Assembly (NCBI GenBank): GCA_027475525.1
Contig: JAMWFC010000117.1
Location: 1,722,183 to 1,786,182, forward strand
Direction: 5' to 3'
DNA from: Macrolepiota albuminosa
Taxonomy: Eukaryota; Basidiomycota; Agaricomycetes; Agaricales; Agaricaceae
DNA length: 64,000 bases
Part shown: positions 11,349 to 22,499 of the stretch, one piece after another
How the letters are laid out: every line of letters begins with the position of its first letter
How positions within the stretch are numbered: the stretch's first letter is position 1
The notes under the pieces: generated by a model
Seen by the model: only the letters and a program-made list of their open reading frames with translations
Database searches by the model: none
Told to the model about the DNA's origin: nothing
Made by a program: the position numbers and the translations under genes

Positions 11349-13316
11349 GAACTGCTGAACCGGACAGAGATCCAGAAGATAGTGATGATAATAGTGATCA
11401 CTATGACAGGAGGGAGCCGAATTGTTGCAATAATGACAGTGGGGTCGTGATCATAGACAGAATAATTGAGACAATAATAATCACTGTAATGGTAGCAGGC
11501 ATGCTAGTGAATCATCAGCAGAGTTAGAGATGAGGCAACAGCCTACTCCATGGCCAAAAAGAATAGCTAATGAACACCTGTTTTGCAGTTCTCAGGCATT
11601 TTTGATGTCTGCACCTCATGATTTGCATGAAACTATACTGGGAATGAATGTGGCAGTCAGGATCCATATGGATCATATGCATGACCACCTCACTCAATTG
11701 GTGGATGACTCCCTGAAAGTCAGGTTTAAATTCCCTGCTGGAGTAAGTCTCCGCAAATCTGATGGTAAGCACATACGTGCATATGCTGGAGGGCATAGGT
11801 TCCCCCAGCTGTAGAATTGGGCCATGGACGTTTGTTACCATTTGGCAGCGTGCTGCTATGGTGGAGACAATATGGACCAAGAGAAGATATTTGTATTGCA
11901 CAAATTTATGGAAGGAGAGGCTCGGAATTGGTTCCACTGCCACATCTTTCACATCAACCGCAATAAATTGCATTGGACATTTAAAGAGGTTCTGATAGGA
12001 CTGTATAATTGCTTCATCAATGCGACAACAATGCAGAAAGCTTGAGATGCCTTCAGAAAGGCAGTGTATGACACTAAAACTGGTGTCCAGACATTCTATG
12101 ATGACCTTGTGGGTCATGTGCAGAATATGGCCTTCTATCCAGACAAATACACCATTTGCAAGACATTCCTGGATGGAATACCTGCAGATATGAGGAGAGT
12201 GTTGATATGCAACGACAATCTATCTCTGGAGGTCAATACTGTGACCAAGTTTCTGGTGTATGCCATTCGTTATGAGCAGTCTACACAGACTGCAAATTAT
12301 TATAAGCAAAGTAGCTCATGCCGAGGGCCTGTAAACTGTCAGGCAGTGAAAGTGGAAACTTTCTTGGCCAAACAGTCAGAGATGGAGAACAATTGCAATC
12401 TACAATTTGTCATCCACAAGACAATCTCTGGAGGCCAACAGCCATGATCAAAACCTGCTGGATATCTGCCAGCAAGAGATAGTTGACTCTCTTTGGATCA
12501 AAACCAGGTAGCAATGAGAGGGAATGTAATGCCTGCAGCATGTATAGCTAGCAAACCCAATGTGGGTCCTGGAGTGGCCCAGAAAATGCCTGCACAAGAC
12601 CCCTCAGCATGCTACAATTGTGGTAGGGCTGGACATTTCACTAAGAAATGTCCTGCTCTGCCCAAGGCACACATCCAAGCAGCCCATACAGCTGCAGCCC
12701 CCAGTGACGATGATAGGCTTCTACTCAGACTGAGCGCATCAAGAGGCATACTATAGGCCTATGGACACAGGCCATACTTGAGACCCTAGTGATCCTCTCA
12801 GACACAGGACACCATGGACCTTAGTGCTCAATTTTTATTAGTCTAAACCACCACTATTAAGCCTTCAGCATATACCACTTATTGACTTTGGAGGATTAGG
12901 AGACCCAGGACTCAGGGCGCTAGCATAATAGCAGGGACGCAACTTTGATCAAACCCCAATCAGTTCTATAAAGGGGTTAGCATTAGGTGCTGCCATTGGA
13001 TGAGGCACTTCAATCAGAAGTCTAAAGAATCAGCAGTGACGGAACAGGATATACTCTAGCCTGACACTTTATCCATCAAGAATTGATACCAGGTTTAGTG
13101 CTGACAGTAGAACTCACGGCGTTTGTTGAGGATTTTCTAACCATACCCCACAAAGGCCTGGCCAATCAGAATTACACTAAAAAGTAAGCAGACTCATACA
13201 AAGTTTAAGTCAGTTTAGAGTCGCCATGGCCAATGGGCTATAACACTATTGGTTGCTGTTTCACTATGTGTGCTGGTTGCCATTACCTACAGCCATGAGG
13301 AGAGGCGCTAATTAGT

Positions 13317-13555
13317 TGTAACGAAGTTACAGGAATTTGTGAGCTTAATGTTCACACTGCACAGAATCAGACCAGTCCGGTCTATTGACTATGTAGTACA
13401 AACAAAAGATAAGCTGCTTAATAAGCAGCACATATGTACATATATATAGGGTAAAGTAATTAATATATTAATATTATATTATAATAAATATAATATAATA
13501 TCTACTACAGTAAGTAAAGCTATGTGGCCAACGCCACATAGCGGACTACGCTACA
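13317..13555 (-). repeat. Element A 3' LTR
   Basis: This 239-bp LTR reads TGTA...TACA at its ends. It matches 25243-25481 base for base as far as I can check by eye. A TATATATA block lies mid-LTR. The adjoining purine tract is at 13556-13566. Confidence 0.95.
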
Positions 13556-13688
13556 CACCCCCCAATCAGACCGAGCTATGGTCTTGAGATAATACGACGG
13601 TCATGCCGTCGCCACATAGCGGACTACGCTACACACCCCCAATCAGACCGAGCTATGGTCTTGAGATAATACGACGGTCATGCCGTCG
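13533..13688. repeat. 77-bp tandem duplication (site 4)
   Basis: The LTR end, PPT and following bases at 13533-13611 recur at 13611-13688. The copies differ only in a C run (six against five), which makes the local offset 77 or 78. Confidence 0.9.
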
Positions 13689-16600
13689 GTAAGTCAGGGA
13701 CAGGGGCAATGGGAGAGTCCCCAGGCTTCCGGAATGGATCGGCAGTTGCGTCGTCCATGTCGTAGTCAAGGAGTTCATCCTCAGGTGCGGGTGCATAGGA
13801 AGTGCCCGAAGGCCCCACTACTGGGAGGGAATCATCATAGTCCCGGAGGGGGGACAGTGTGAGATTGGGGTCGATGGTTGACCCCGGGACAGGTGGTTGG
13901 GGATCAGGCAGATTCCCGGTGTCAGACGGGTACTGGCGCGTCCAGATTTTGCAGGCATGAATGTCTTGCCCAATGAGGAGGTACATCTCCTTGGTGAGCG
14001 CGTCGTTGTAAGCACAATGACTGTCCTGCTGCTGGAGCATTAGATGTTGGCGATCGCCAATGGTGGCCTCGTGCCACCCATCCCACTAAGCGATGGACTG
14101 GGGTGTACCATAATGGTCGAGGCGTTGCAGCCTCTCGTCGTCGATAGCGGCCGCCTCGTTGTAGAGCCGGCTGTTGCTGAAGAATAAATGGGCCAAGTAG
14201 GTGACCCCATAAGTATACGCATAGTCAGCCCAGCTGACCGGAATTTGATTATGAAGAAGGATGTGTAATGCGTCTGAAGTGGTGAACACGGAAGCTGACG
14301 CTTCCGGGATGTTCACAGCCCGAGCCTCGAAGTTAGGGTCGTCGGTGTGGAGGGGCACAAAGACTTGCCCCATGGCTGCCTCGTACTCAGCCACGGCCTC
14401 TTTATAGAGGCCTGGCCATGCGAATACGTAGGCCAGGTACTTGTGTACCGTGGACTTGGAGGCGCGGCTGGCACTGAGGGTGCATACAAGCGCAAACCCA
14501 AAGAGGCTGCGCCAATGAATGCACATGGCACGGTCCATGGCCAGACCGGTCCATACGTTGGACGTCCCAGGACGTCCATAGAGGAGGGCGTATGAGCCCA
14601 GGTAGTCCAAAGCAAATGGTTGCTTTGGATCAGGGGGGGTAAGGCCGACAAAGGCAATTTTCCCTCCCTCTTTGCGGCGATAGAGCCGCGTTGGCACAAT
14701 CATTTGTGGGACATTCTCCCGCTCCTCTGGACTTGCGAAGGGTACCGTGATGGTCCTATACTCGACCTTGTCGAGTAAATGAGACATAGCTCTGTCTCAA
14801 GCAGTAGGGTGGCAGTTGAGCGCCACCCGCTTGAATTTGTTGAGCAAGAGGTAGCCCAACTGACGCTGACAAATCGGCGTAAACTGGTTGTTAACCAGTG
14901 CATGAAGTATGCGGACTTCTCAAGGACTGCGGGGAAACCCACGAGGTGCCACTTGGTACACCTTACTGTTGTGGGGCGTCGCCGCAGCGTTGCCCTCTTT
15001 ATTGGTCTTGAAGGACCTGGCTGTGCGGGCTTCTTGCCCAACGAAGATGGTATTGGTCACTGGCGACCAATAGAACTGGGGAGCTAACCCCACGCCAAAG
15101 AATGAGTTCTGGCGCTCAATAGTGTGATCACGGTAGATCACAACACCGAGTGCATCAGGAATGCGCCCGGTTTGGTCCTCGAGGAGGGCAGCTCCTCGCT
15201 TGGCGCTATCCTGCGCCTGACGCTCCATCTTGGCTCGTCGATTGCTGTTGCGCCGTTCATGTGCCATACGTTGTGCCACCGTCTTGTACGGCACAGGGGA
15301 TTCCATACAAGCCTCTTCAGGCTCCTCATACCAATCGTCGTCGGAGGGCAGGGATGGCAGCCTCTCCGGCTCTGACTTCTCAGACTGTGGGTCCATTGCC
15401 CACACACACCGCAGGAGTCGGGCTAGCGGGCCCTCTACCAGTATGGCGGGTAAAAAAGGGATGTTAGCCCCTGGGGCCCCTTTCGGGGCATCCTCAGGGA
15501 AGTGCACATTGACGTATGCGTGCCCTTCCGGTTGCTTACCCCGACAATCTTTTCGGGGTTGTGAGGCCTTAGCCTCAGTGGGGCGTGTGCTCACGCCCCT
15601 GGAACTCTGCTCCCCAGAGTACGTGGTGGAAACCACAGATACTGGTCATGAAGACGCGACCTCAGACGTGCCACTGGCGAGGCGCTGGATAAGCCGGGGG
15701 GCGGCTGGAGCAGGTACATCTTCATAGGGAAGGATGTCCCGTCCTAGGCCGGCCTCCTGGCCAGGGGCAGCAACACTCAACTTAATTGAGCGGGAGGGCA
15801 CGTTCTCCACTCCTTGCCGACGCGCTGATAGGACCCTATACAGGTTAGGCGCATCAACGGCAGGCTCGGCACCGGCTCCGGAAACCTTGCCGCACTCGTT
15901 CCGAACTTAGCGCACGCGTTCTACCTATTTTAAGCCATTTCTGATGGCCGCGCACGGCAAGAAGCAGATCCAATCAGTGATAGCGCCGATCGGCAGACAG
16001 AATGACAACTGACAGATGGCATCAGTCATTGACGACAGCGCTTAGCGAGAAGCCTGATGATCTATCAAAAACTGACGGACAGCTTGGCGTTTGACCTTGG
16101 CGTCTGACACCGCTTAGCGTCTCAATTTGGCGCCTGACATCGCTTAGGTGCTCTGACAGACAGAAGGGTGATGGAGTGATGGTTTAGCTTCGCGATCTGT
16201 CGCCTGGCGTCGCTAAGGCTCTTGAATGGACGGTAGGGATCTGAAACCGTTGGAGCTACCCCTTTGAAATTTTCCAGTTTACCGCACTCTGGCGTCATTA
16301 GCCACTGGCGACGGCGAACTCATTGTAGTATAAAAGTACTTACCGACTTGTACATAGGACAAGAGACGAATAGACCAGAGTTTACTACTCCCCTTTCCTC
16401 AGTCTCCCTTACGCTCAAAAAGCTCATTTACGCTACGGTCAGCAACGTCAAACTCATCGGCAGTTGCAGACGTTCGCCAATACTCGACATACTCGCGCCT
16501 TGCAACTACGGCAGGCATTATCGACGCTTAGACCTCGCTAAGCTTATCGTGCTCTTGCCGCTTACCTTTGCCGTGTTCACTTACCGCATTTTCCTTAGGC

Positions 16601-17841
16601 GCTTTACCTTAGCGCTTGACACTTGCCGACCCCGTTACCGACTTTTACCCTTTTTCACAGACGCATTCTCTGGGACCTGCCCGGGACTCCTCACCACACT
16701 TTTAGCGCGCCCAACGCACACTCTTGGTACGGTAACACTTTAGTTACATTTGTTACTGACCAAACTTTGGGCGTCATCAGTGCCCTTTTGCTGGAGTCAG
16801 TGTCCCGACTCAGGGGTGTAGTCTGCCGCTTACGAGCGGCTGATAGGGCAAGGAGGTCAGTTTTGCGCTGGGTGCGCATATGATCCATGTCGTCCATCAT
16901 CCGGCTGATGAGGATGACCGCCTCCGCATCGCGGAGGAATGATGACTCTGCAGGTACATCGTACCCGTTGTCTCCTAGACGTTGGAGAAGGGTAGCCAGG
17001 ACTAAGTCCTGGCTGTGACTGGGCTCGACAGCCCATGCTTTTCCTTTGTCGCGTCGAGGACGCAACTCTTCTTCCGAGCTGGGCTCAGATTGGTGCGGCA
17101 TTTCTAGCCGCTGTAGCAAGGAGAGCTTGGCCAAGCTCTCCGTCGGCGCATCAGCCGATGAACTGATGCTCCATCCTGGACTGAGAGTTTCTGTGCTCTC
17201 GATGGCCACGGTGGCCTGCACAAGGGATGCTTTGCGTCCCTCTAGATTGTCAATTGGTGCTGTGGTCGACAGGGAAATTGACCGGCCTCCCTTGGCTTGC
17301 GACTCATGCAAGTCACTGTACTGGGGCATTGCGCCCCAAGCCCCCATCCAAGCCGGGGGGTACGGCATCATTACGGGCACACCACCCATCCCAGGGTAGT
17401 GTGCTGGGGTAGTAAACTGGGGCAAAGGATGTGCGCCCATAGCCCCTCTCGCCATAGCGGGGGCAAACTTCCCCCATTCTGGCGCTGCTTGGAGGCTGAC
17501 TAGCCCCCCATAGGCCTGTTGTTGGAATTGGCCCTCTGCGTGATGTAGCGCATAAGTGCCCGATACTGGTTGTAGGGGCTGATAGCTGCCCACAGGTGCG
17601 TTCTGGGGCATGAAGTTGCCTTGCATGGGTTGAAGTGGCAGATAGCCACTGATCACCAGCTGCTGCGGCAGGTTGCTGCTGTGGGAAGCCCACAGCTTGT
17701 TGCGATTGTCTCCACTGGGGCGCATTTTGGGTCAGCGGAGGAGCCATCTGCCCCCCCCCCTTCAGCCGACGGTACAACTGACGGCACAAACTCAATATGA
17801 TGCTGCTGCTGCTCAGGCTGATTCACGGGCATGTTGTCCAT
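13678..17841 (-). pseudogene. Element A ORF3, interrupted by E3
   Basis: Function unknown. The ORF starts at the ATG of MDNMPVNQPEQQQHH (17841), after the pol stop at about 17945, and ends at 13678. Without E3 it is about 3.2 kb, or roughly 1070 codons. The N-terminal third is Gln/Pro/Met-rich with a frame break near the 17750 C-run. A helical segment follows (AVILISRMMDDMDHM), then an acidic region and GRIPDALGVVIY. The conserved C-terminal half contains AMDRAMCIHWRSLFG, WPGLYKEAVAEYEAA, DALHILLHNQIPVSWADYAY and a final RLDHYGTP block. Stops include TGA near 15655 and TAG at about 14086. No signal peptide, transmembrane segment or enzyme motif was seen. Copies in B and C share the same order. 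Confidence 0.7.
15826..16779 (+). mobile_element. E3: 954-bp TGAT...ATCA element in ORF3 of element A
   Basis: It reads TGATAGGACCC ... GGGCGTCATCA, with flanks GCGC (15822-15825) and GTGC (16780-16783), a 4-bp duplication with one C/T change. Removing the element and one tetranucleotide restores the ORF3 frame across the site (SSKR then ARRQGVENV). A TATAAAAG box at 16329-16336 would suit an LTR promoter in this orientation. It is GC-richer and less decayed than D1 and F1, so it is probably the most recent family member here. Confidence 0.8.
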
Positions 17842-17944
17842 GGTTGAGGGAAAAAGGCGAAAAAGAAATTTCGCCTTTTAAGATGTGTTTCAGCCACAGC
17901 CGCTGACCAACTCAGCCAAGCCGCGATCAGCACTGCCAATCAAA

Positions 17945-19799
17945 TTAAGTGCCGGCATGCTTACTTAATTGATGTGGGCGCTTAATGCCCTTCAACTCCA
18001 AATAACGGTCAAGTGCCGCCAACTTGGAGCAATGGGAGTGTGGCTCCCATGTTGTGTCTCTGAGGGACCATTGTACCTCAAACTCGAGCGTGTTACGCTC
18101 AGTCCACCGGTGCCCAATGATGCACTCGACAAACCGTTCATCATCGTCTCGAGCCCCAAAATCATAGGGGCCTGGGGTTGCCCTATTAGGGAATAGCGCA
18201 TTGTCAGATGCGCTGTATGGTCGCAACAGCAACACGTGAAACTTAGGAACGATGCGCCGTTCCTGTAATGCCAGAGGCAGCTCCAACATGTAGTTGGAGG
18301 TACTTGGCTCTGCGTCTAGGACGCGGTATGGGCCTACCCATTTCGGGCAGAGTTTACTCGCTCGTCCCTTTGGGAGCCTCAGATTACGCGTTGATAGGTA
18401 CACCAACGCTCCTACTGCTATTGGCGGTTCTGCTCGCCTACGGTGATTGGCGTTTTTTGCCTGAAAGACTCGTGCCTCTATAATGGCGTCATGCGCCGCC
18501 GCAATGTTCTCCAGGGCCTGCCTGGCGAACTCGACAACTCCTCGGTGAGCCACCGTATCAGCACAAACTTCGTGCAGCATGGAGGGCAAATACCCTCCGT
18601 TGAGCTCAAAGAGCGCATACCCTGTGGTATCTGAGATACTCGCATTAATCGCAAACTCAGTGAGTGGACACCAGTCCACCCAGTCCCGTTGGTCAGGGTG
18701 AACAACTGCCCTCAGAATCTGACCTATACTGCGGTTAGCCAGCTCTGTTTGCCCATCCATTTGAGGATGGAAGGACGTCAACATGAGGAGTCGCGCTCCT
18801 AACAGTTTGTGGAGTTCCCTCCACCATTGAGACGTGAACTTCAAGTCACGGTCGCTCACAATGGTGCTAGGCAGCCCATGCAGCCTAACGATCTCCCTCA
18901 GGTAGATCCATGACAGCTCCTTAGCCGTCAGCATAGTTCGCACCGGTATGAGGTGCACCATACTCGTCATGCGGCAGATGACCACTCAGAGGTAATCGAA
19001 CCCTCTGGACTCGGGAAAGGGACCTACAAAGTCCATTCCAATGGAGTCCCAAGGTTTCACCGGTACTGGTAGCTGGTGTAGCTTCCCGGGAGGAGATCCA
19101 GGGGGCAGCTTTGCCCTCTGACATGCTGCGCATGAAGCGCAGAACTTAGTCACTTCTTGGGCCATACGTGGCCACCAATACCATCTCCGGATGTAGCCCA
19201 ATGTCCGGGAGGCACCAAAGTGCCCCACCAGTGCATGGGCCTGGTCCAAGACCTGCGTGATAATGGTTCGCGTATGGGGGAGGCATACCACTGCCACCCC
19301 TTGATGGTTCTCCGTTGTGATCAGTCCACCAGGCTCATGCCTGAACCAAGGATGGTCGTCAGGATTGGCGAGTATCTCGGCAAAGAGAGAATCATCGCCA
19401 TAGTCCTGCACCACTTCCTTCCGGAAGTCGTTGTTGACCAGGCTAGGGGGCTGGGATGAAGGCAATTTGCCTTCGAGCATCTTCGCAAGCGTAACGGGTA
19501 TATCGGGGCGCTCGTGCTCCCCAGTAGATGCTGGGTCCACGGCTTCATGCTCCTTGAGCAACTGGGTGGCTACGTCCCACTCCTCACGCTGCTCCCTGAG
19601 GCAAGTGCTTCGCCTCCGTTCATCGTCATGCATAGCGCGTACTTCCAGGACATGCTCTCTGAGCTCCTGGTATCGGTGGAGAGGTAAATCCTCTCCATCA
19701 GGGTCTATGCGGCAGTCTGCCTGCACATACTCATGAGGCTTGTGAGCCTCCTCAACTACATCACTCTCAAAGTAGCGTAACAAGCAGTCTGCCACTTTG
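17945..19799 (-). pseudogene. Element A integrase with chromodomain
   Basis: Integrase inserts the cDNA, and a C-terminal chromodomain steers chromoviruses to chromatin. An HHCC zinc-binding motif (HALVGHFGASRTLGY ... CASCAACQ) lies near 19100-19270. The catalytic core follows with DFVGPFPES and SDRDLKFTSQWW (19050-18840). At the end is the chromodomain-like GHRWTERNTLEFEVQWSLRD ... LAALDRYLEL (18120-17985). A TGA at 18983-18985 replaces the Trp expected in YLWVV, as G-to-A would produce. Confidence 0.85.
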
Positions 19800-21254
19800 T
19801 TGAGTTCACCTTTAACATAGGTGATGTCGAACTGATATCTCGACATGTAGTCTATCCACCGTCGCTGATGCGGTGACAAGTTCACCTGAGTTTTGAAGAA
19901 CTCAAGGGCCTTGTGGTCCATTATGATGTGGATGGGATATCCCATCAGCTTATCCTCCCATTTGAGGAGGGCCTCGAGTATGGCAAGAGTCTCCAGCTCA
20001 TGCACCGCATAGTTTTGCTGGGCCGTCGTGAACTTCTTCGACATGAACCGTGCTGGGCGGCACGTCTGCCAGCTGCTTCCCTGACCATACATGGCTCCGA
20101 CGCCTGTCTTGGACGCGTCGCAAATGAGCCATATCGGCTTGTCCCGTCTAGGGTCGATTAGTCGAATCACCAGAGTCTTAGTACAGATCCGTTTGACCAT
20201 CTCGAAGCACTGCTGGTGCAACGGCCTTCAATTGAACGGTGACTCGTTCTGCGTCATGGCCATAAGTGGCCCAGTATAGGCTGTGACATCGGGCAAGAAG
20301 CTCAATATGTAGTTGACAAGACCAACGAACCGTTGGATGTCATTGTAGTTTCGGGGTGTGCGCCACTCCCAAATGCGATCGAGCTTGTCCTGATTGGGGT
20401 GGATACCCCCCTCATCTATGACATGCCCTAGGCAGTCTATACTCTGAGCGTAGAGCTCACATTTCTTCCACTTCAAGTACAACTTGTACTTGCGCAGTCG
20501 TTCGAATATGACTCTGAGGTGCTGCTCATGCTCCTCCATAGAATCTGAGTAGATGAATATGTCATCTAAGTAGACGTGCATAAAACGTCCTATTACGTCT
20601 CGGAAGATAGAGGTCATTAGCCTCTGGAAAGTTGCTAGAGCATTACAGTCTCCAATCTGCATTATGTTGCTCGTGAACGTGCCCATGATCGATGCAAATA
20701 CGGTCTTGGGTACGTCTTCGGTGCGAATGCGCACCTGCTTGTAAGCGTCAGTAAGGTCAATCTTCAAGCGATACTTTGCCCAAGCCACGTCTTCCCAGAT
20801 CACCTCCTGATCTGGTAAAGGAGTTACATCCTTTATGGTGTTGTCATTGCACTGACGCGCATCAAGAGCTGTTTGAAGGGTTCCATCCTTCTTTGGGATG
20901 CACAATAATGGTGCAGCTTGAGCGGTGGTGCATGGGGACCACCATTGAGCATTCAAATAGCGATTAGTTTTATTGCGTAGTTGCTCCTGGAGGGCGCGCG
21001 GGCAGCGTGGCAAGTGGTACTTATACTGCTTGCTCTCATCTATGAGATTGATCTCATGGTTCACCTCCTGCCATGGCAGAAGCTCCTCCTTGGTCCCGTT
21101 GACCATGTCGGCAAATTCTTCTTGCCATTGCTGATGCAATTGAGGTATATCTTCCTTATGAAGACTTGTCGCCTTCTGCTTCCCCTTTATACGCACCGGA
21201 GGAAGTACTTCCACCGTCTCTGAGGGTGGCCGAGGCAGCAGTGCATATTGCATA
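19800..21254 (-). pseudogene. Element A reverse transcriptase and RNase H
   Basis: The RT block runs from the leader HEINLIDESKQYKYHLP through LLCIPKKDGTLQTALDARQ, DLTDAYKQVRIR and the catalytic VYLDDIFIYSDS. RNase H follows with PIWLICDASKTGVGAMYGQG and DHKALEFFKTQ. A TGA near 20226-20228 stands where B has Trp (FIWRPIH). An indel near 21255 shifts frame from the protease-RT linker (QEWNELVA...). Homologous blocks in B are intact at both points, which marks these as lesions rather than programmed frameshifts. Confidence 0.88.
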
Positions 21255-22499
21255 CGCTACGGACATCTCGTCCGAGGCTGGCTGGCGATACGCTGGTTTG
21301 ACGGTCATCCATCTCTGGTGCGCATTTCGTGCACACGTGGCTGCCACCAGCTCATTCCACTCTTGCAGCATTCGGGGGTTGTATGCCCAGTCGTACTCCG
21401 GCAGGGGGGCTGGTCGCTCCTATAGGGACCATGTGTCCCCCTCTCCTGAGGCTTCCGCCTCTCGGATGCTGTCTCTCAAGTCTTCCAACTTGACTCGTGA
21501 GGACGTAGGTGGACATACATCCACTGAGTCCTCCCGTTGTCTTGCCTTTCGATGGCGCTTGTCTGGAGGCTTTGCGCCTCGAATATCAGGAGCGATTATT
21601 CGCTCGTTGCTCCTCTTGGAGGCTTGATACTCCTCCTCGCTCATCATTACCACGTTGTGGTCTGCGCTCAGTCCAGGCATAGCCTGCACTTCCTTCTCCA
21701 CATCCTCCACGGCCGGCACTCTGCGCCGGCCAAGTCATGGAGAGTCCTTGCGTTTTTCCGTAGTGCAATGACGTCGCAGACAATTATTAGTATCGTCTGC
21801 TGTAGCTCGTTCAGCTGGGATCACTTTCCCATTCACTAGTACCTGACAGTGGTCAAAGTCTAGTATGACTTTGTTATGCCGCATGAATGGTGTTCCCAGT
21901 ATCATATCATAGCGATCGAAGTTTGCTACATCCATGTATTCCCAGCTACGTGAGCCCGGCATTTGGACAGTCACATTTGTCCCATACTGCACCATGGCTC
22001 GGCTCCCTACGGTGCCCAGCTGTAACGCCAATGGTGTATCCAACTCCTGCACGGATATTCCGTACACATGGGCAAACTGGGGCGTTATGCCCGATGTAGT
22101 GCTCCCAGAGTCCCATAGGGTCCATGCCTTGTGGCCCTCGATGTCCACATACGAGACCAGGCACTCCTTGTCTGCCCGTTTCAATGTAGGGCACTGCAAA
22201 GTGCTCTCTGCACGACGAAGAGTCACCTTCTTCATCCAGACCATGTTATTCTTTTCGGGATCATTTGTAGACGGCCAATCCGTCATCGCCGCTAGGCACT
22301 CGGAGTTGCTGTCGTGACTGTAGTACTCATTGTTGTAGATGTTGTCATATACGTCGACTGTGATGTACTCCTCCCCCTCCACGACCACACTCTCAGGCTC
22401 GGCACCCAATGCCTCCTCTGGGGGCTCCTGGTCGTTTGTGGGGTGCTCTGCCTCAGACTCGGCAGATACGTCTCCATCACTCCCACTCGTGGCTGCAGT
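21255..22499 (-). pseudogene. Element A aspartic protease and linker
   Basis: The retropepsin processes Gag-Pol. The block GHKAWTLWDSGSTTSGITPQ (about 22060-22140) carries the DSG catalytic triad. It is followed by LQLGTVGSRAMVQYGTNVTV and the RYDMILGTPFMRHNKVILDF strand near 21900. An acidic segment with EYITVDVYDN precedes it and is shared with B and C. The frame is continuous with gag, so gag-pro-pol was probably one ORF. Confidence 0.85.

Larger units (their letters stand above)
9960..12706 (+). pseudogene. Element C gag
   Basis: Gag packages the retrotransposon RNA. The frame is broken by stops at about 10595 and 10746 and by others, but the order matches A and B. An acidic SSDDEESKR block and a helical region come first. 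Next is the gag-specific NYQRMCNQDLR ... SLIDDQ block near 11140-11210, then the capsid-like core (MDVCYHLAACCYGGDN, GVQTFYDDLVGHVQNM, 11820-12180). The zinc knuckle CYNCGRAGHFTKKC, a CX2CX4HX4C motif, ends it near 12610-12650. After the ACGA duplicated by F2, the frame continues at 25930. Confidence 0.8.

Noticed and set aside
15230..15727. Plus-strand 165-codon frame
   Set aside because: It is antisense to the conserved ORF3 frame of element A and has no domain of its own.
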